A stretch of DNA of 64,000 nucleotides from Thermoanaerobacterium butyriciformans (lineage in GTDB: Bacteria; Bacillota; Thermoanaerobacteria; Thermoanaerobacterales; Thermoanaerobacteraceae). Shown here in pieces: positions 32,468 through 39,754 of this stretch; the stretch's first letter is position 1, and each line of letters starts with the position of its first letter. The notes below the pieces were generated by a model. That model made no database searches, was not told where the DNA came from, and was given only the letters and a program-made list of their open reading frames with translations. The stretch covers positions 36,887 through 100,886 of the forward strand of contig NZ_JAGGLT010000006.1 in NCBI RefSeq assembly GCF_017874545.1, given 5' to 3'. Made by a program: the position numbers and the translations under genes.

Positions 32468-33260
32468 TTGTTAAACCATCCCCTTGTCTTTTTGAAATAA
32501 CAATAAGCGGTGTATCTGTAATGGGATTTCTGATTACATCTGCATCAACAGAAAAAGCCATCTTCATGTTTTCTTCAGTTATAACTTCATTTGGCGTCCC
32601 AATTGATATAATCTCTCCATCTTTCATTAGCAAAATAAGATCGCAAAATTGAGACGATAAATTGATGTCATGAAGGACAGCAAACACGAGTATTCCCTTT
32701 GCAGTCAACTGCTTAAGTATTGAAAGCACTTCTATCTGATATTTTACATCCAAATGTGAAATCGGCTCATCCAATAACAAAATCTTAGGCTCTTGAGCCA
32801 ATGCCCTTGCGATGTAAACCCTCTGCCTTTGCCCACCGCTTAATTCATTTACATATCTATCCTTAAGATCCCATGTGTTTGTAATAATCATCGCTTCTTT
32901 TACGCTTATTACGTCTTTTTCGGTTTCTCTTTGAAATCTCCTTAAATAAGGAGTCCTTCCCATCATCACAACGTCGTAAGATGTAAATTCAAAGTCAAAA
33001 TACATATCCTGCGGAACATAGCCGATAATCCTCGCCCTATCTTTCGAACGCATTTTATAGACACTTTTGTCCATTATAAATACATTGCCTCTGCTGGGCT
33101 TCAAATAGCCTGAAATGTTTTTCAAAAGAGTTGTCTTGCCAGAACCATTGCTTCCCAATATACCAACCATTTTATATCCATCTATCTTAAAATTTATACC
33201 TTTTAAAGCCTGAATATTGCCATAACTATAATGGAGATCTTCAACATTTACTATTGTCAT
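32460..33260 (-). CDS. btuD: Cobalamin/corrinoid ABC importer, ATP-binding protein
   Basis: About 266 aa FecCD-type ATPase. Walker A GSNGSGKTTLLKNISG, Q-loop, signature ELSGGQRQRVYIARAL, Walker B ILLLDEPISHLD and the H-loop VLHDINLSSQFC. With BtuC and BtuF it imports corrinoids; position behind a cobalamin riboswitch makes iron-siderophore uptake unlikely. ATG at 33260 has GAGG upstream; the reading frame is open further upstream inside btuC but has no good site. Confidence 0.92.
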   Translation of the reverse strand: MTIVNVEDLHYSYGNIQALKGINFKIDGYKMVGILGSNGSGKTTLLKNISGYLKPSRGNVFIMDKSVYKMRSKDRARIIGYVPQDMYFDFEFTSYDVVMMGRTPYLRRFQRETEKDVISVKEAMIITNTWDLKDRYVNELSGGQRQRVYIARALAQEPKILLLDEPISHLDVKYQIEVLSILKQLTAKGILVFAVLHDINLSSQFCDLILLMKDGEIISIGTPNEVITEENMKMAFSVDADVIRNPITDTPLIVISKRQGDGLTSE

Positions 33261-33261
33261 T

Positions 33262-34251
33262 TCACTTAACCTCTTTATTTTTATTTTTGACAAGAAGGTA
33301 TAAGAAAAACGGACCACCGCAGGCAGCAGTTATTATGCCAACTGGTATTTCTACAGGAGCCATCACAGTCCTCGCCATTGTGTCAGCTAACACCAAAAAC
33401 GCTGCACCTACAATACCACTAAAAGGAACTAAAAATCTGTTGTCAGAGCCTACAATAAGCCTTGATATGTGTGGCACTATAAGCCCTACAAAGCCAATTA
33501 TACCACCGGCTGAAACAGAAGAAGCCGTTATTAAAGACCCTACAATCAAAATGATTTTCTTTACTCTTTCAGTATCTATTCCCAAATGCTCCGCTATCTC
33601 TTCACCTGTCATAATGACATTGAGATCTCTTGAAAACACGTATAACGTTATACATCCAATAAATATGATTGGCACGGTGTAAAAAGTCTGACTCCAACTA
33701 ATAAGGCTAAATCCACCCATAGTCCAAAAGACTATCTGGGACATCTCATCATGGTTTAAAAGCATCATGAGAGAAATAATAGATGACATAAAAGCACTGA
33801 TGGCAATGCCTGCAAGAAGCATCGTCTGCATTTTAATGTAAGGTCCTTTTTTGGATATGATGTACACCACGTAAATAGTCATGAGAGCAAACGCAAACGC
33901 AAAAAATTGAAGACCAAGAAGTCCAAACCCTAAAACGATAGCAATAGATGCTCCAAATGCAGCTCCTGATGATATGCCTAAAACATAAGGATCTGCCATA
34001 GGATTTTTTAGAAGACCTTGAAAGAATGTACCTGCCACAGAAAGTCCCATCCCTGTAAAAGCAGCTTCAATTATTCTTGGGAATCTGAGATTTAACAATA
34101 TCATCTTGTCTGTAGCATTGCCAACGCCAAAAATGACATCAATAATGCTTTTTAATGGCATTTTGACTGCACCCACTGATGCAGAAAACATCAAGGATGC
34201 AATCAAAACCATTGCAGAAGTTATCAAATAAAAGCTTTTTCTCACTTTCAA
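33262..34251 (-). CDS. btuC: Cobalamin/corrinoid ABC importer, permease
   Basis: FecCD-family permease with about ten transmembrane helices. Conserved RFPRIIEAAFTGMGLSVAGTFFQGLLKNPMADPYVLG in pieces near residues 55-95, and GIIGFVGLIVPHISRLIVGSDNRFL near residue 270. The start is uncertain: a TTG at 34251 directly after the btuF stop, with GGAGG twelve bases upstream, or a TTG at 34287 within btuF. Both give a basic N-terminus. Confidence 0.9.
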   Translation of the reverse strand: MKVRKSFYLITSAMVLIASLMFSASVGAVKMPLKSIIDVIFGVGNATDKMILLNLRFPRIIEAAFTGMGLSVAGTFFQGLLKNPMADPYVLGISSGAAFGASIAIVLGFGLLGLQFFAFAFALMTIYVVYIISKKGPYIKMQTMLLAGIAISAFMSSIISLMMLLNHDEMSQIVFWTMGGFSLISWSQTFYTVPIIFIGCITLYVFSRDLNVIMTGEEIAEHLGIDTERVKKIILIVGSLITASSVSAGGIIGFVGLIVPHISRLIVGSDNRFLVPFSGIVGAAFLVLADTMARTVMAPVEIPVGIITAACGGPFFLYLLVKNKNKEVK

Positions 34252-34252
34252 T

Positions 34253-35203
34253 TTATTTAAATGCCTCCGGATGCAAACCTTTTGCAATTTCTTCTAATCC
34301 TAAGACAATTCTATTAGATGGCTTAGTGACAATGTCATCGTTGGATATTATAAATATTTTGCCATCTTTCGCCGCTTTTGTATCCTTATAACCTGCCATA
34401 TTTTTTATTTCATTGGCGTTTGCAGCATGTGGTGATGTGATTATCACATCAGGATTTTTCTGTACCAGTTTTTCCATGCTGTACTGTGCCCATCCGTTTG
34501 CATCGCTGGCTACATTGTTTCCACCAGCCAATGTTATAAGCTCATCGATGAATGTACCCTTGCCAGCCGTCCAGTTTCCATTTGTATCAACTACGTAAAA
34601 CACATTTACTTTCGGCAAATCCTTTACTTTATCATTGATTTCTTTGATTTTATCTTTCATGGTTTTTATGATTTCATTTCCTTTTTCTGTATTTCCTGTG
34701 ATCTCGCCTAATATCTTTATTGAATCATATATCTGGTTTATGTTTTGCGCTTCAATTACCACCACCGGTATACCTGATTTCTCGATTGTCTCCATCTGAT
34801 CCTTTCCAGAAAGATTCGATGCAAATACAATATCTGGCTTCTGAGCCAATATAGCTTCAATATTAGGTCCTTCGTATCCTCCAACCTTCGCAACGCTTTT
34901 TACCTCCGGCGGATAATCGTCGTAATTGGTAACACCAACCACATCTTTGCCAGCACCAATTGCGTAAATCAACTCTGTAGTTGAAGGAGATAAGGAAACG
35001 ATTCTCTTAGGTTCCTTTTTTATCGTCACTTGCCTACCCATAAAATCAGTAATCTTCAATGGGAATGTAGCCTTAACTTCCGTCTTCACAGAATTAGCAT
35101 TAGTAGATGCTTTTTCCTTTGTAGTTTGAGAACATGAAACAAGACTTAATGAAAGAACTGCTACTATGATGAAAATCGAAATATTTTTAATCCACTTTTT
35201 CAC
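34253..35203 (-). CDS. btuF: Cobalamin/corrinoid-binding lipoprotein
   Basis: 316 aa. Lipoprotein signal with lipobox LVSC (Cys24), Ser/Thr-rich linker, then a helical-backbone binding protein of BtuF/FecB type: RIVSLSPSTTELIYAIGAGKDVVGVTNYDDYPPEV in pieces is the classic N-lobe motif. First gene of the eleven-gene corrinoid operon, 66 bp after the riboswitch terminator. Confidence 0.93.
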   Translation of the reverse strand: MKKWIKNISIFIIVAVLSLSLVSCSQTTKEKASTNANSVKTEVKATFPLKITDFMGRQVTIKKEPKRIVSLSPSTTELIYAIGAGKDVVGVTNYDDYPPEVKSVAKVGGYEGPNIEAILAQKPDIVFASNLSGKDQMETIEKSGIPVVVIEAQNINQIYDSIKILGEITGNTEKGNEIIKTMKDKIKEINDKVKDLPKVNVFYVVDTNGNWTAGKGTFIDELITLAGGNNVASDANGWAQYSMEKLVQKNPDVIITSPHAANANEIKNMAGYKDTKAAKDGKIFIISNDDIVTKPSNRIVLGLEEIAKGLHPEAFK

Positions 35204-35269
35204 TTAGATCTCTCCTCCTAAATTATTTATAAAGATTTGAAACATAGCCAAAGCACATAAACATTAACT

Positions 35270-35301
35270 CAAAAAACTAAGGCATACCGAGAAGGTATGC
35301 C
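35270..35301 (-). terminator. Expression-platform terminator of the cobalamin riboswitch
   Basis: Perfect stem GGCATACC / GGTATGCC (35281-35301) then TTAGTTTTTT on the minus strand, between the aptamer and btuF. Formation on cobalamin binding would stop the operon (inference from riboswitch logic). Confidence 0.88.
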
Positions 35302-35354
35302 CCATATTTTCCAAAGCAAATATGTATCACATTACCAACCTCCCCTCCGAAGGT

Positions 35355-35525
35355 GTTTTTCACATCTTAAGGCAGGTCTCCTGGCTTGCGACTCATCTTT
35401 AGCTCAACCTTCCCAGTTTCACCAGTGGTTTTTTGAGCCTCATCATCGCTTACAGTAGCGGGGGCTGCAGCGGCTTCTCACCGCTTTCCCTATTAACCTT
35501 TCGGACCTTAAGACCATATTTAGTT
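35355..35525 (-). promoter_or_regulatory. Cobalamin (AdoCbl) riboswitch
   Basis: Minus strand carries the B12 box AAGCCAGGAGACCTGCC (35387-35371), GCCGCTGCAGCCCCCGCTACTGTAAG-type core in pieces (about 35480-35450), paired arms GAAAGCGGTGAGAAGCCGCT, and CCACTGGTGAAACTGGGAAGG in pieces. These are the hallmark conserved elements in the right order. It controls btuF through cobS. Confidence 0.96.
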
Positions 35526-35612
35526 TAACTATATTATATCTTTAATGCAAAATTGCGTCAATGAAAATAAACGGCCTTTTTTTTGCAATAATTTGTCATG
35601 AATTTTTTCATC

Positions 35613-35729
35613 TCATCCTGTATAAATTTTTACTACTGTAATATCCAAAATCACAAACATGATGAATACCGCTAAAATAATTGAAATCAAAATAAATGCC
35701 TTTAAGATAAACTCCCTGTATTTTTTCAT
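35613..35729 (-). CDS. Tiny single-TM peptide (38 aa)
   Basis: Basic N-terminus MKKYREFILK, one hydrophobic helix (about residues 10-33), short tail KIYTG. GGAGG lies eleven bases before the ATG. It resembles the peptide at 39485-39616 (both begin with a basic KY..FIL and end KIY.G). It is preceded by a TGTAAC-N17-GTCTAT promoter of ECF type. Function unknown; a stress- or envelope-linked membrane peptide or small toxin are options. Confidence 0.6.
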   Translation of the reverse strand: MKKYREFILKAFILISIILAVFIMFVILDITVVKIYTG

Positions 35730-35810
35730 TCCGCGCTCTGCCTCCAATTTCTATAAAACAGATTATCTATATAACGAAAATTTCACGAGATTAATTTCCT
35801 CTCTGAATAT

Positions 35811-35839
35811 ATAGACAAATTTCTTCCTCATTTGTTACA
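35811..35839 (-). promoter_or_regulatory. Candidate ECF-sigma promoter
   Basis: TGTAAC (35839-35834), 17-bp spacer, GTCTAT (35816-35811) on the minus strand. The same arrangement occurs at 38.6 kb and, on the plus strand, at 53.75 kb directly after the ECF sigma/anti-sigma genes. Confidence 0.55.
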
Positions 35840-35860
35840 GTTTTTTAAAAAATTTTTTAT

Positions 35861-35884
35861 GTATAAAAAATAGCCCAAAGGGCC
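35861..35884 (-). terminator. Terminator after the 35.9-kb gene
   Basis: Stem GCCC / GGGC with loop TTT, followed on the minus strand by TATTTTTTATA. Confidence 0.6.
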
Positions 35885-35925
35885 AATTATCAAATGAAAT
35901 GTGCAGTATCAAAAAGCACACTGTT

Positions 35926-36588
35926 TTAATGAGTTTCAAAACGCAAATCCGATGTAAGTTCGAAACTATCATAGTAAAAGTACAATATCCCTGATTTAGT
36001 ATCCAAAAAGAATAGTTTATTAGTCGTATAGTTAGTTCTAAAAGAAGTTGAACCTTTGGACTTTGTATTTGTATATAAATAATAGTATCCATCCTTTTCC
36101 ACTTTTGGAAATGGATATTTTTCCCCAAGCGTTAAATTAGGTTGTGGCAGTGATTTTGCTAATGAGTACGGGATGACAGAACCAAACTTCCATCCTTTTT
36201 CTTCTGCAGCTTTTATGAAATCATCCATTTGGGTCTTATTGAACTTTAAAATGATATAATGCAATTCTTCATCCCTATCACCTGTATAGTTATTCTCCAG
36301 CACATTAACTGATCTTGGAATGTAGATGCCAGTTTGGGAGGCGACAAAATATTGTGGCCCAGAAAATATCTTAGAAAAAATCAGTATACACAATCCCAAA
36401 GTAAAAAGAATACCAACTGTTATCCCCCACCATTTTATGAGATTCCTATTTCCAGATCGCCTCCATTTATAAAGCGAAAAGCCAAGGCAAACAATCATCA
36501 ATACAGCTACATTAATAAGAAATATTTCATATATGTAAACCATGCGATTGCCTAAATTGCCTAAATACAATTGCGTATGCAGATTCAT
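35926..36588 (-). CDS. Membrane protein with exposed C-terminal domain, unknown
   Basis: 220 aa. Two hydrophobic helices (about residues 18-40 and 55-78), then a roughly 140-residue soluble domain with many Tyr/Lys/Asn and the stretches ELHYIILKFNKTQMDDFIKAAEEKGW and KDGYYYLYTNTKSKG. I do not recognise the family. The start ATG at 36588 has GAGGTGAT upstream. It lies just downstream of the terminator of the first rpn gene, and is part of the accessory island. Confidence 0.65.
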   Translation of the reverse strand: MNLHTQLYLGNLGNRMVYIYEIFLINVAVLMIVCLGFSLYKWRRSGNRNLIKWWGITVGILFTLGLCILIFSKIFSGPQYFVASQTGIYIPRSVNVLENNYTGDRDEELHYIILKFNKTQMDDFIKAAEEKGWKFGSVIPYSLAKSLPQPNLTLGEKYPFPKVEKDGYYYLYTNTKSKGSTSFRTNYTTNKLFFLDTKSGILYFYYDSFELTSDLRFETH

Positions 36589-36601
36589 TGATATCACCTC
36601 A

Positions 36602-36628
36602 CAAAAAAAGACAGGCATTAAGCCTGCT
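36602..36628 (-). terminator. Terminator of the first rpn gene
   Basis: Stem CAGGC / GCCTG with loop TTAAT, then TCTTTTTTTG on the minus strand. The same sequence follows the other two rpn copies. Confidence 0.85.
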
Positions 36629-36635
36629 TATTATC

Positions 36636-36851
36636 TTAATTCATCAATTTTTTTATCTCCTCTTTTGATAATTCTGTAATCTCTGCTATTCTGTCGATGT
36701 CCATACCTTCTTTTAACAACTTTTTAGCTATTTTTATACTTTTTTCTTTTTCGCCTTTTTCAATACCTTTTTCCATGCCTTCTTTAATACCTTGTTTAAT
36801 GCCCTTTTCTATTATCATTTTGTACGTCTCAGATTCTTCAATCCTAAACAT
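36636..36851 (-). CDS. Intragenic small protein RpnS, copy 1 (71 aa)
   Basis: Same frame and stop as the surrounding rpn gene. GGAGGTGATGAGGATG places GGAGG eight bases before this ATG, the ideal spacing, in the middle of a coding sequence. The product is residues 213-283 of the large protein: the variable KG-repeat helix and the C-terminal helix-turn-helix-like end. The same site exists in all three copies in this window. Confidence 0.7.
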   Translation of the reverse strand: MFRIEESETYKMIIEKGIKQGIKEGMEKGIEKGEKEKSIKIAKKLLKEGMDIDRIAEITELSKEEIKKLMN

Positions 36852-37487
36852 CCTCATCACCTCCGAAAAAACTTTCTCAATAACTTCTTTTTTAAAGACT
36901 ATGCCCGATAATATCTCTGCCTTAAACACTATGTCTTTCTTTTTGTTTATGTCCAATGGAATATCTTTTATAGCCTCAACACATCTTTCCAAATATTTTT
37001 CTCCTTCTTCTTTCCTTCTATTTTGATCCATCAGTGGAAGAAGGGAATACAAATCATAATAGTCTGTTTTTAAAACATCACTATATTTTATGTCGCCGAC
37101 ATTTATTATTCTGTATCTATAATCTAATGTATTTTGTTCTCCAAAGTCGTAACTTAAGTTATTTGCCATTTTTACATTGTCTTTGCCTATATAAACAACT
37201 ATCTGATATGGTAAGAGATTATGCTTTTCCATTATCTCCAGGGAATATCTTAGCATCCTATAAGGCATTTTTTCGTCATTTTCCGATTGAAATTCTATGT
37301 GCACAGCCACATTTCCTTTGTCTGTTGTGCATTTAAATATCATATCGCTGTCTCTGCGTTCTACTCTTGCAAATTCTATATTTAGTTCATCGATTTTTGT
37401 GTATTGGAGACCTAAAAAATAGCTCATTATGTCATCAGCCATATCCGAAAAAATATTTTTCATCGTTATATCGTATTTCTGGCTCAT
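36636..37487 (-). CDS. Rpn-family PD-(D/E)XK nuclease, copy 1 (RpnL)
   Basis: 283 aa, recombination-promoting-nuclease/putative-transposase family. The nuclease core shows Asp48 (RDSDMIF) and Glu65-x-Gln67 (HIEFQSEND), fitting a PD-(D/E)XK site. The C-terminal fifth starts with MFRIEESETYKMIIEKG, followed by five four-residue units of [EK][KQE]G[IM] type and a helical end KLLKEGMDIDRIAEITELS. An internal ATG (36851) with perfect Shine-Dalgarno encodes the C-terminal part separately. By analogy with enterobacterial Rpn, the full protein is a DNase toxin in phage defence, held in check by the small form (established for that family; inference here). Confidence 0.88.
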   Translation of the reverse strand: MSQKYDITMKNIFSDMADDIMSYFLGLQYTKIDELNIEFARVERRDSDMIFKCTTDKGNVAVHIEFQSENDEKMPYRMLRYSLEIMEKHNLLPYQIVVYIGKDNVKMANNLSYDFGEQNTLDYRYRIINVGDIKYSDVLKTDYYDLYSLLPLMDQNRRKEEGEKYLERCVEAIKDIPLDINKKKDIVFKAEILSGIVFKKEVIEKVFSEVMRMFRIEESETYKMIIEKGIKQGIKEGMEKGIEKGEKEKSIKIAKKLLKEGMDIDRIAEITELSKEEIKKLMN

Positions 37488-37551
37488 ATTTCTTCCTTCC
37501 GTTTCTCTTCATCTTACATTTATTATATCATACGAATATTAAAAATACAGA

Positions 37552-37680
37552 TTATTGCTCTAACATTTTTATATCAAAATTTTGTAGCAATAAGTCTTCT
37601 TCTCCAACGTCCCATTTTATTATCAATTTTACAGGCTTTTTGATTGAATCTAATATCTTCTGCCTTTCATATAAATTAAT
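37552..37680 (-). pseudogene. 3' remnant of the one-TM protein family
   Basis: The minus-strand frame reads ERQKILDSIKKPVKLIIKW and on to LLLQNFDIKM, nearly identical to the C-termini of the genes at 38703 and 41615. It has no start or membrane segment; its 5' end abuts the gene at 37681. It marks a mosaic junction: in the related unit at 41.6 kb this reading frame is the end of an intact gene placed just upstream of rpn. Confidence 0.65.
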
Positions 37681-38232
37681 TTAGTTTGTAATATCGTTAT
37701 GGACTGTAATTTCTTTTTTCTTTAATTGATCGATGTAAATGTATATTGTGAAATCATTCCGTTCTTTTATCAATTTGTCTAATTCTTCATCAGAAATGTC
37801 TGGCATATATATGCTAAAAGCAGAAGACATTGTCTGATTATTGTTATTGTTGGGATATACATAAGCTATGGGCGTCACATTACTCCCTATTAAATCTGCA
37901 TATTTCTTGGGATATATTATTTGAAATCCAATTTTATGATTTTTTATAGCATTATTTATTCCAGGTAGTATGTATGTCACAATAAAATTTAATCCCTGTT
38001 CTACTTTATCGGAAACCTCCATTTGACACCTTTGTATTGATAAATTGCTTACTTGCACATTGTTAAGAAAATATTTTTCTTCGTCTTGTTGTCTTAATTG
38101 CAGAGTAGTTGGCGATAAATTAGTATAATTAACTTTCATTTTGTGTGCAGAAATAAAACATAAAACTAATGATACAATCACGATGCCAACAATTGTTAAA
38201 ATAATTATTTTCTTTTTAATTTTTATTGACAT
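37681..38232 (-). CDS. Membrane-anchored extracytoplasmic protein, unknown
   Basis: About 183 aa. Very basic N-terminus (KIKKK), one hydrophobic helix (residues 8-28), then an exposed domain with YLNNVQ-like and NNNNNQTMSSAFSIYMPDISDEELDKL stretches in pieces. It has AAGGAGATG before the start. The layout is like the one-TM proteins at 38703 and 41615, but the exposed domain differs. Not recognised. It lies 57 bp after the HTH gene and is probably cotranscribed from the ECF-type promoter at 38.64 kb. Confidence 0.6.
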   Translation of the reverse strand: MSIKIKKKIIILTIVGIVIVSLVLCFISAHKMKVNYTNLSPTTLQLRQQDEEKYFLNNVQVSNLSIQRCQMEVSDKVEQGLNFIVTYILPGINNAIKNHKIGFQIIYPKKYADLIGSNVTPIAYVYPNNNNNQTMSSAFSIYMPDISDEELDKLIKERNDFTIYIYIDQLKKKEITVHNDITN

Positions 38233-38289
38233 CAAAACATCTCCTTCTATAATTTAAAAATTATTTTGCACTTTATCTTGTAGTTATAA

Positions 38290-38520
38290 TTATGTTAATA
38301 TATTGCCATAAGAATCGACAATCCCAGCATTTATGGCAGCTAATGCTAACTTAATATCATTTTGAACATTTAACAAAGTGTAAAGTTTTTTTATGTGCCT
38401 CCTTAATGTCCTCTCTGATATGCCTACATCGTTTGCTACCACTTTTCTGCTTCCATTACGAACCAATGATGATAAAATTAATATGTCCAAGTAATCAAGT
38501 TTTGTTTCCATTAAAAACAT
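38290..38520 (-). CDS. Small stand-alone helix-turn-helix regulator
   Basis: 76 aa with no receiver or sensor domain. DYLDILILSSLVRNGSRKVVANDVGISERTLRRHIKKLYTLLNVQND in pieces is a LuxR/GerE-like four-helix DNA-binding unit, with GISERTLRRHIKKLY as the recognition segment. The ATG at 38520 has GGGAG eight bases upstream; an earlier in-frame ATG at 38547 is less well placed. It may control the neighbouring island genes (inference from position). Confidence 0.72.
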   Translation of the reverse strand: MFLMETKLDYLDILILSSLVRNGSRKVVANDVGISERTLRRHIKKLYTLLNVQNDIKLALAAINAGIVDSYGNILT

Positions 38521-38626
38521 CTTTTTCACTCCCTTTACAATATTCATGAATTATTATCTCTAAAATTTTTTACACTCTACAGTCAGTGAATATATATACT
38601 TCACTAATTTTTGTTCCATATAATAT

Positions 38627-38654
38627 AAGACAAATTTTTAAAGAATTTGTTACA
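38627..38654 (-). promoter_or_regulatory. Candidate ECF-sigma promoter
   Basis: TGTAAC (38654-38649), 16-bp spacer, GTCTTA (38632-38627) on the minus strand, about 110 bp before the HTH gene. The flanks also match those of the 35.8-kb site (AAAAAACTGTAACAAAT and AATTTGTCT). Confidence 0.55.
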
Positions 38655-38702
38655 GTTTTTTAGAAAATTTTTAAGTATAAAAAATAGCCCTATTAAGAGC
38701 CA

Positions 38703-39338
38703 TCAATAAATTTTTATATCAAAATTTTGTAGCATTAAGTCTTCTTCCCCACCGTCCCATTTTATTATCAATTTTATAGGCTTTTTGATTGAATCTAATA
38801 TTTTCTGCCTTTCATCTGCATCTATTTGAGAGAGATTGGGTAACCATGTAGATCTGCTAACATCAATACAATTATCTTTTTCCTTTGTATTTGGTACATT
38901 TAAATCTATTCTCTGTTGAATTGGTGTTCCAAAATATAACAATCCCGAAAATATATAAGGTTCAAGGCTTCTATCTAAAAAAGCTATTATTTTAACATTT
39001 TTTAATACCTTATCACTTATATTTTCTATCTTTATAGAATAACGTAATGAAGTATATTTATTTGAATCTTGCATATCTTTTAAATTTTTTGTGATCGTAG
39101 AATTATTATTTGATATTTGTAGCTTTTTTCCGATCTCAATCGTTGTATTGATTTTAAAATGTTTGCTTTTCGTCGTATAATTTAAATTAGGTGCATCGTT
39201 TGTTTGATATAGATAAATCTGAAAATGACTTTTATTATAGCTGTAGTAATCATAATATACAAAAAGGCTCAATGCAACTACTGCTATTAAGCATAAGATT
39301 ATTATGCGCTTATTTTTTATAAAATCACCCCCAGCCAT
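38703..39338 (-). CDS. One-TM exposed protein, full-length member of a local family
   Basis: 211 aa as drawn. One hydrophobic helix (IIILCLIAVVALSLFVYY), then an exposed domain with DYYSYNKSHFQIYLYQTNDAPNLNY in pieces, ending KLIIKWDGGEEDLMLQNFDIKIY. Family unknown. The ATG at 39338 has little ribosome site; GGGGG lies seven bases before an in-frame ATA at 39320, an arrangement shared with the paralogue at 41.6 kb. A relative with a 36-residue in-frame deletion is at 41615 and a 3' remnant at 37552. Confidence 0.65.
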   Translation of the reverse strand: MAGGDFIKNKRIIILCLIAVVALSLFVYYDYYSYNKSHFQIYLYQTNDAPNLNYTTKSKHFKINTTIEIGKKLQISNNNSTITKNLKDMQDSNKYTSLRYSIKIENISDKVLKNVKIIAFLDRSLEPYIFSGLLYFGTPIQQRIDLNVPNTKEKDNCIDVSRSTWLPNLSQIDADERQKILDSIKKPIKLIIKWDGGEEDLMLQNFDIKIY

Positions 39339-39450
39339 ATTCTTCAGTTATCCTATCACCCATACGATAATTGTATTCGGCTTGTTGTGTAATCCAATTT
39401 TCATCATAATAATGTGGTGCAGCATCAATGTGAATAGGTTGATATACATT
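39325..39450 (-). pseudogene. C-terminal remnant of an unidentified gene
   Basis: A 41-codon open stretch without start ends in this frame, reading QPIHIDAAPHYYDENWITQQ then AEYNYRMGDRITEEYGWG. Its balanced, protein-like composition contrasts with the surrounding sequence. A stop codon precedes it at 39451. It overlaps the start of the gene at 38703-39338, so it is probably the tail of a gene lost by recombination. Confidence 0.4.
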
Positions 39451-39484
39451 TCACAATATACAACTTATTTTATCTTTATCCTTT

Positions 39485-39616
39485 TCATTGACCTATATAT
39501 ATTTTCACAATTATCATATCAAATATTGTTATTATGGTAAATATAACTATAATTGCAAGTAAAATTATGGCCAATGCCAAAAGTACATGTAAAATAAATT
39601 TCTTATATTTTCTCAC
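39485..39616 (-). CDS. Tiny single-TM peptide (43 aa)
   Basis: GTG start with GGAG ten bases upstream. Basic N-terminus (M/V)RKYKKFILH, a long hydrophobic helix, and the end VKIYIGQ. Resembles the peptide at 35613-35729 in both termini. No TGTAAC promoter is seen before it; instead it follows a large hairpin and the secreted-protein gene at 39755-40456. Function unknown. Confidence 0.5.
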   Translation of the reverse strand: MRKYKKFILHVLLALAIILLAIIVIFTIITIFDMIIVKIYIGQ

Positions 39617-39677
39617 TTAACATCATCTCCTTTCAATTTATAATATCAATATTTTGCAAACATGCTCATAATACAAA

Positions 39678-39733
39678 TATTAGTAAAACCGTATCCATCA
39701 ATAAAATATTGATTGATTAGATTTTACTAATAT
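39678..39733 (-). terminator. Large hairpin after the exported protein A gene
   Basis: Arms ATATTAGTAAAA (39678-39689) and TTTTACTAATAT (39722-39733), with a nested ATCAAT...ATTGAT stem inside. No clear T-run follows on the minus strand, so it could be a terminator, an RNA-stabilising element or an operator. Confidence 0.45.
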
Positions 39734-39754
39734 TATAAGAATAAATATTAAAGT

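Noticed and set aside
35834..35880. Plus-strand reading of GTTACAG plus T/A runs at 35.8 and 38.6 kb as promoters
   Set aside because: No plus-strand gene follows; the minus-strand reading TGTAAC-N16/17-GTC fits spacing and leads to genes.
36740..36815. KG-rich repeats in rpn as a CRISPR-like or non-coding repeat array
   Set aside because: The units are 12 bp, in frame and part of an intact protein helix.
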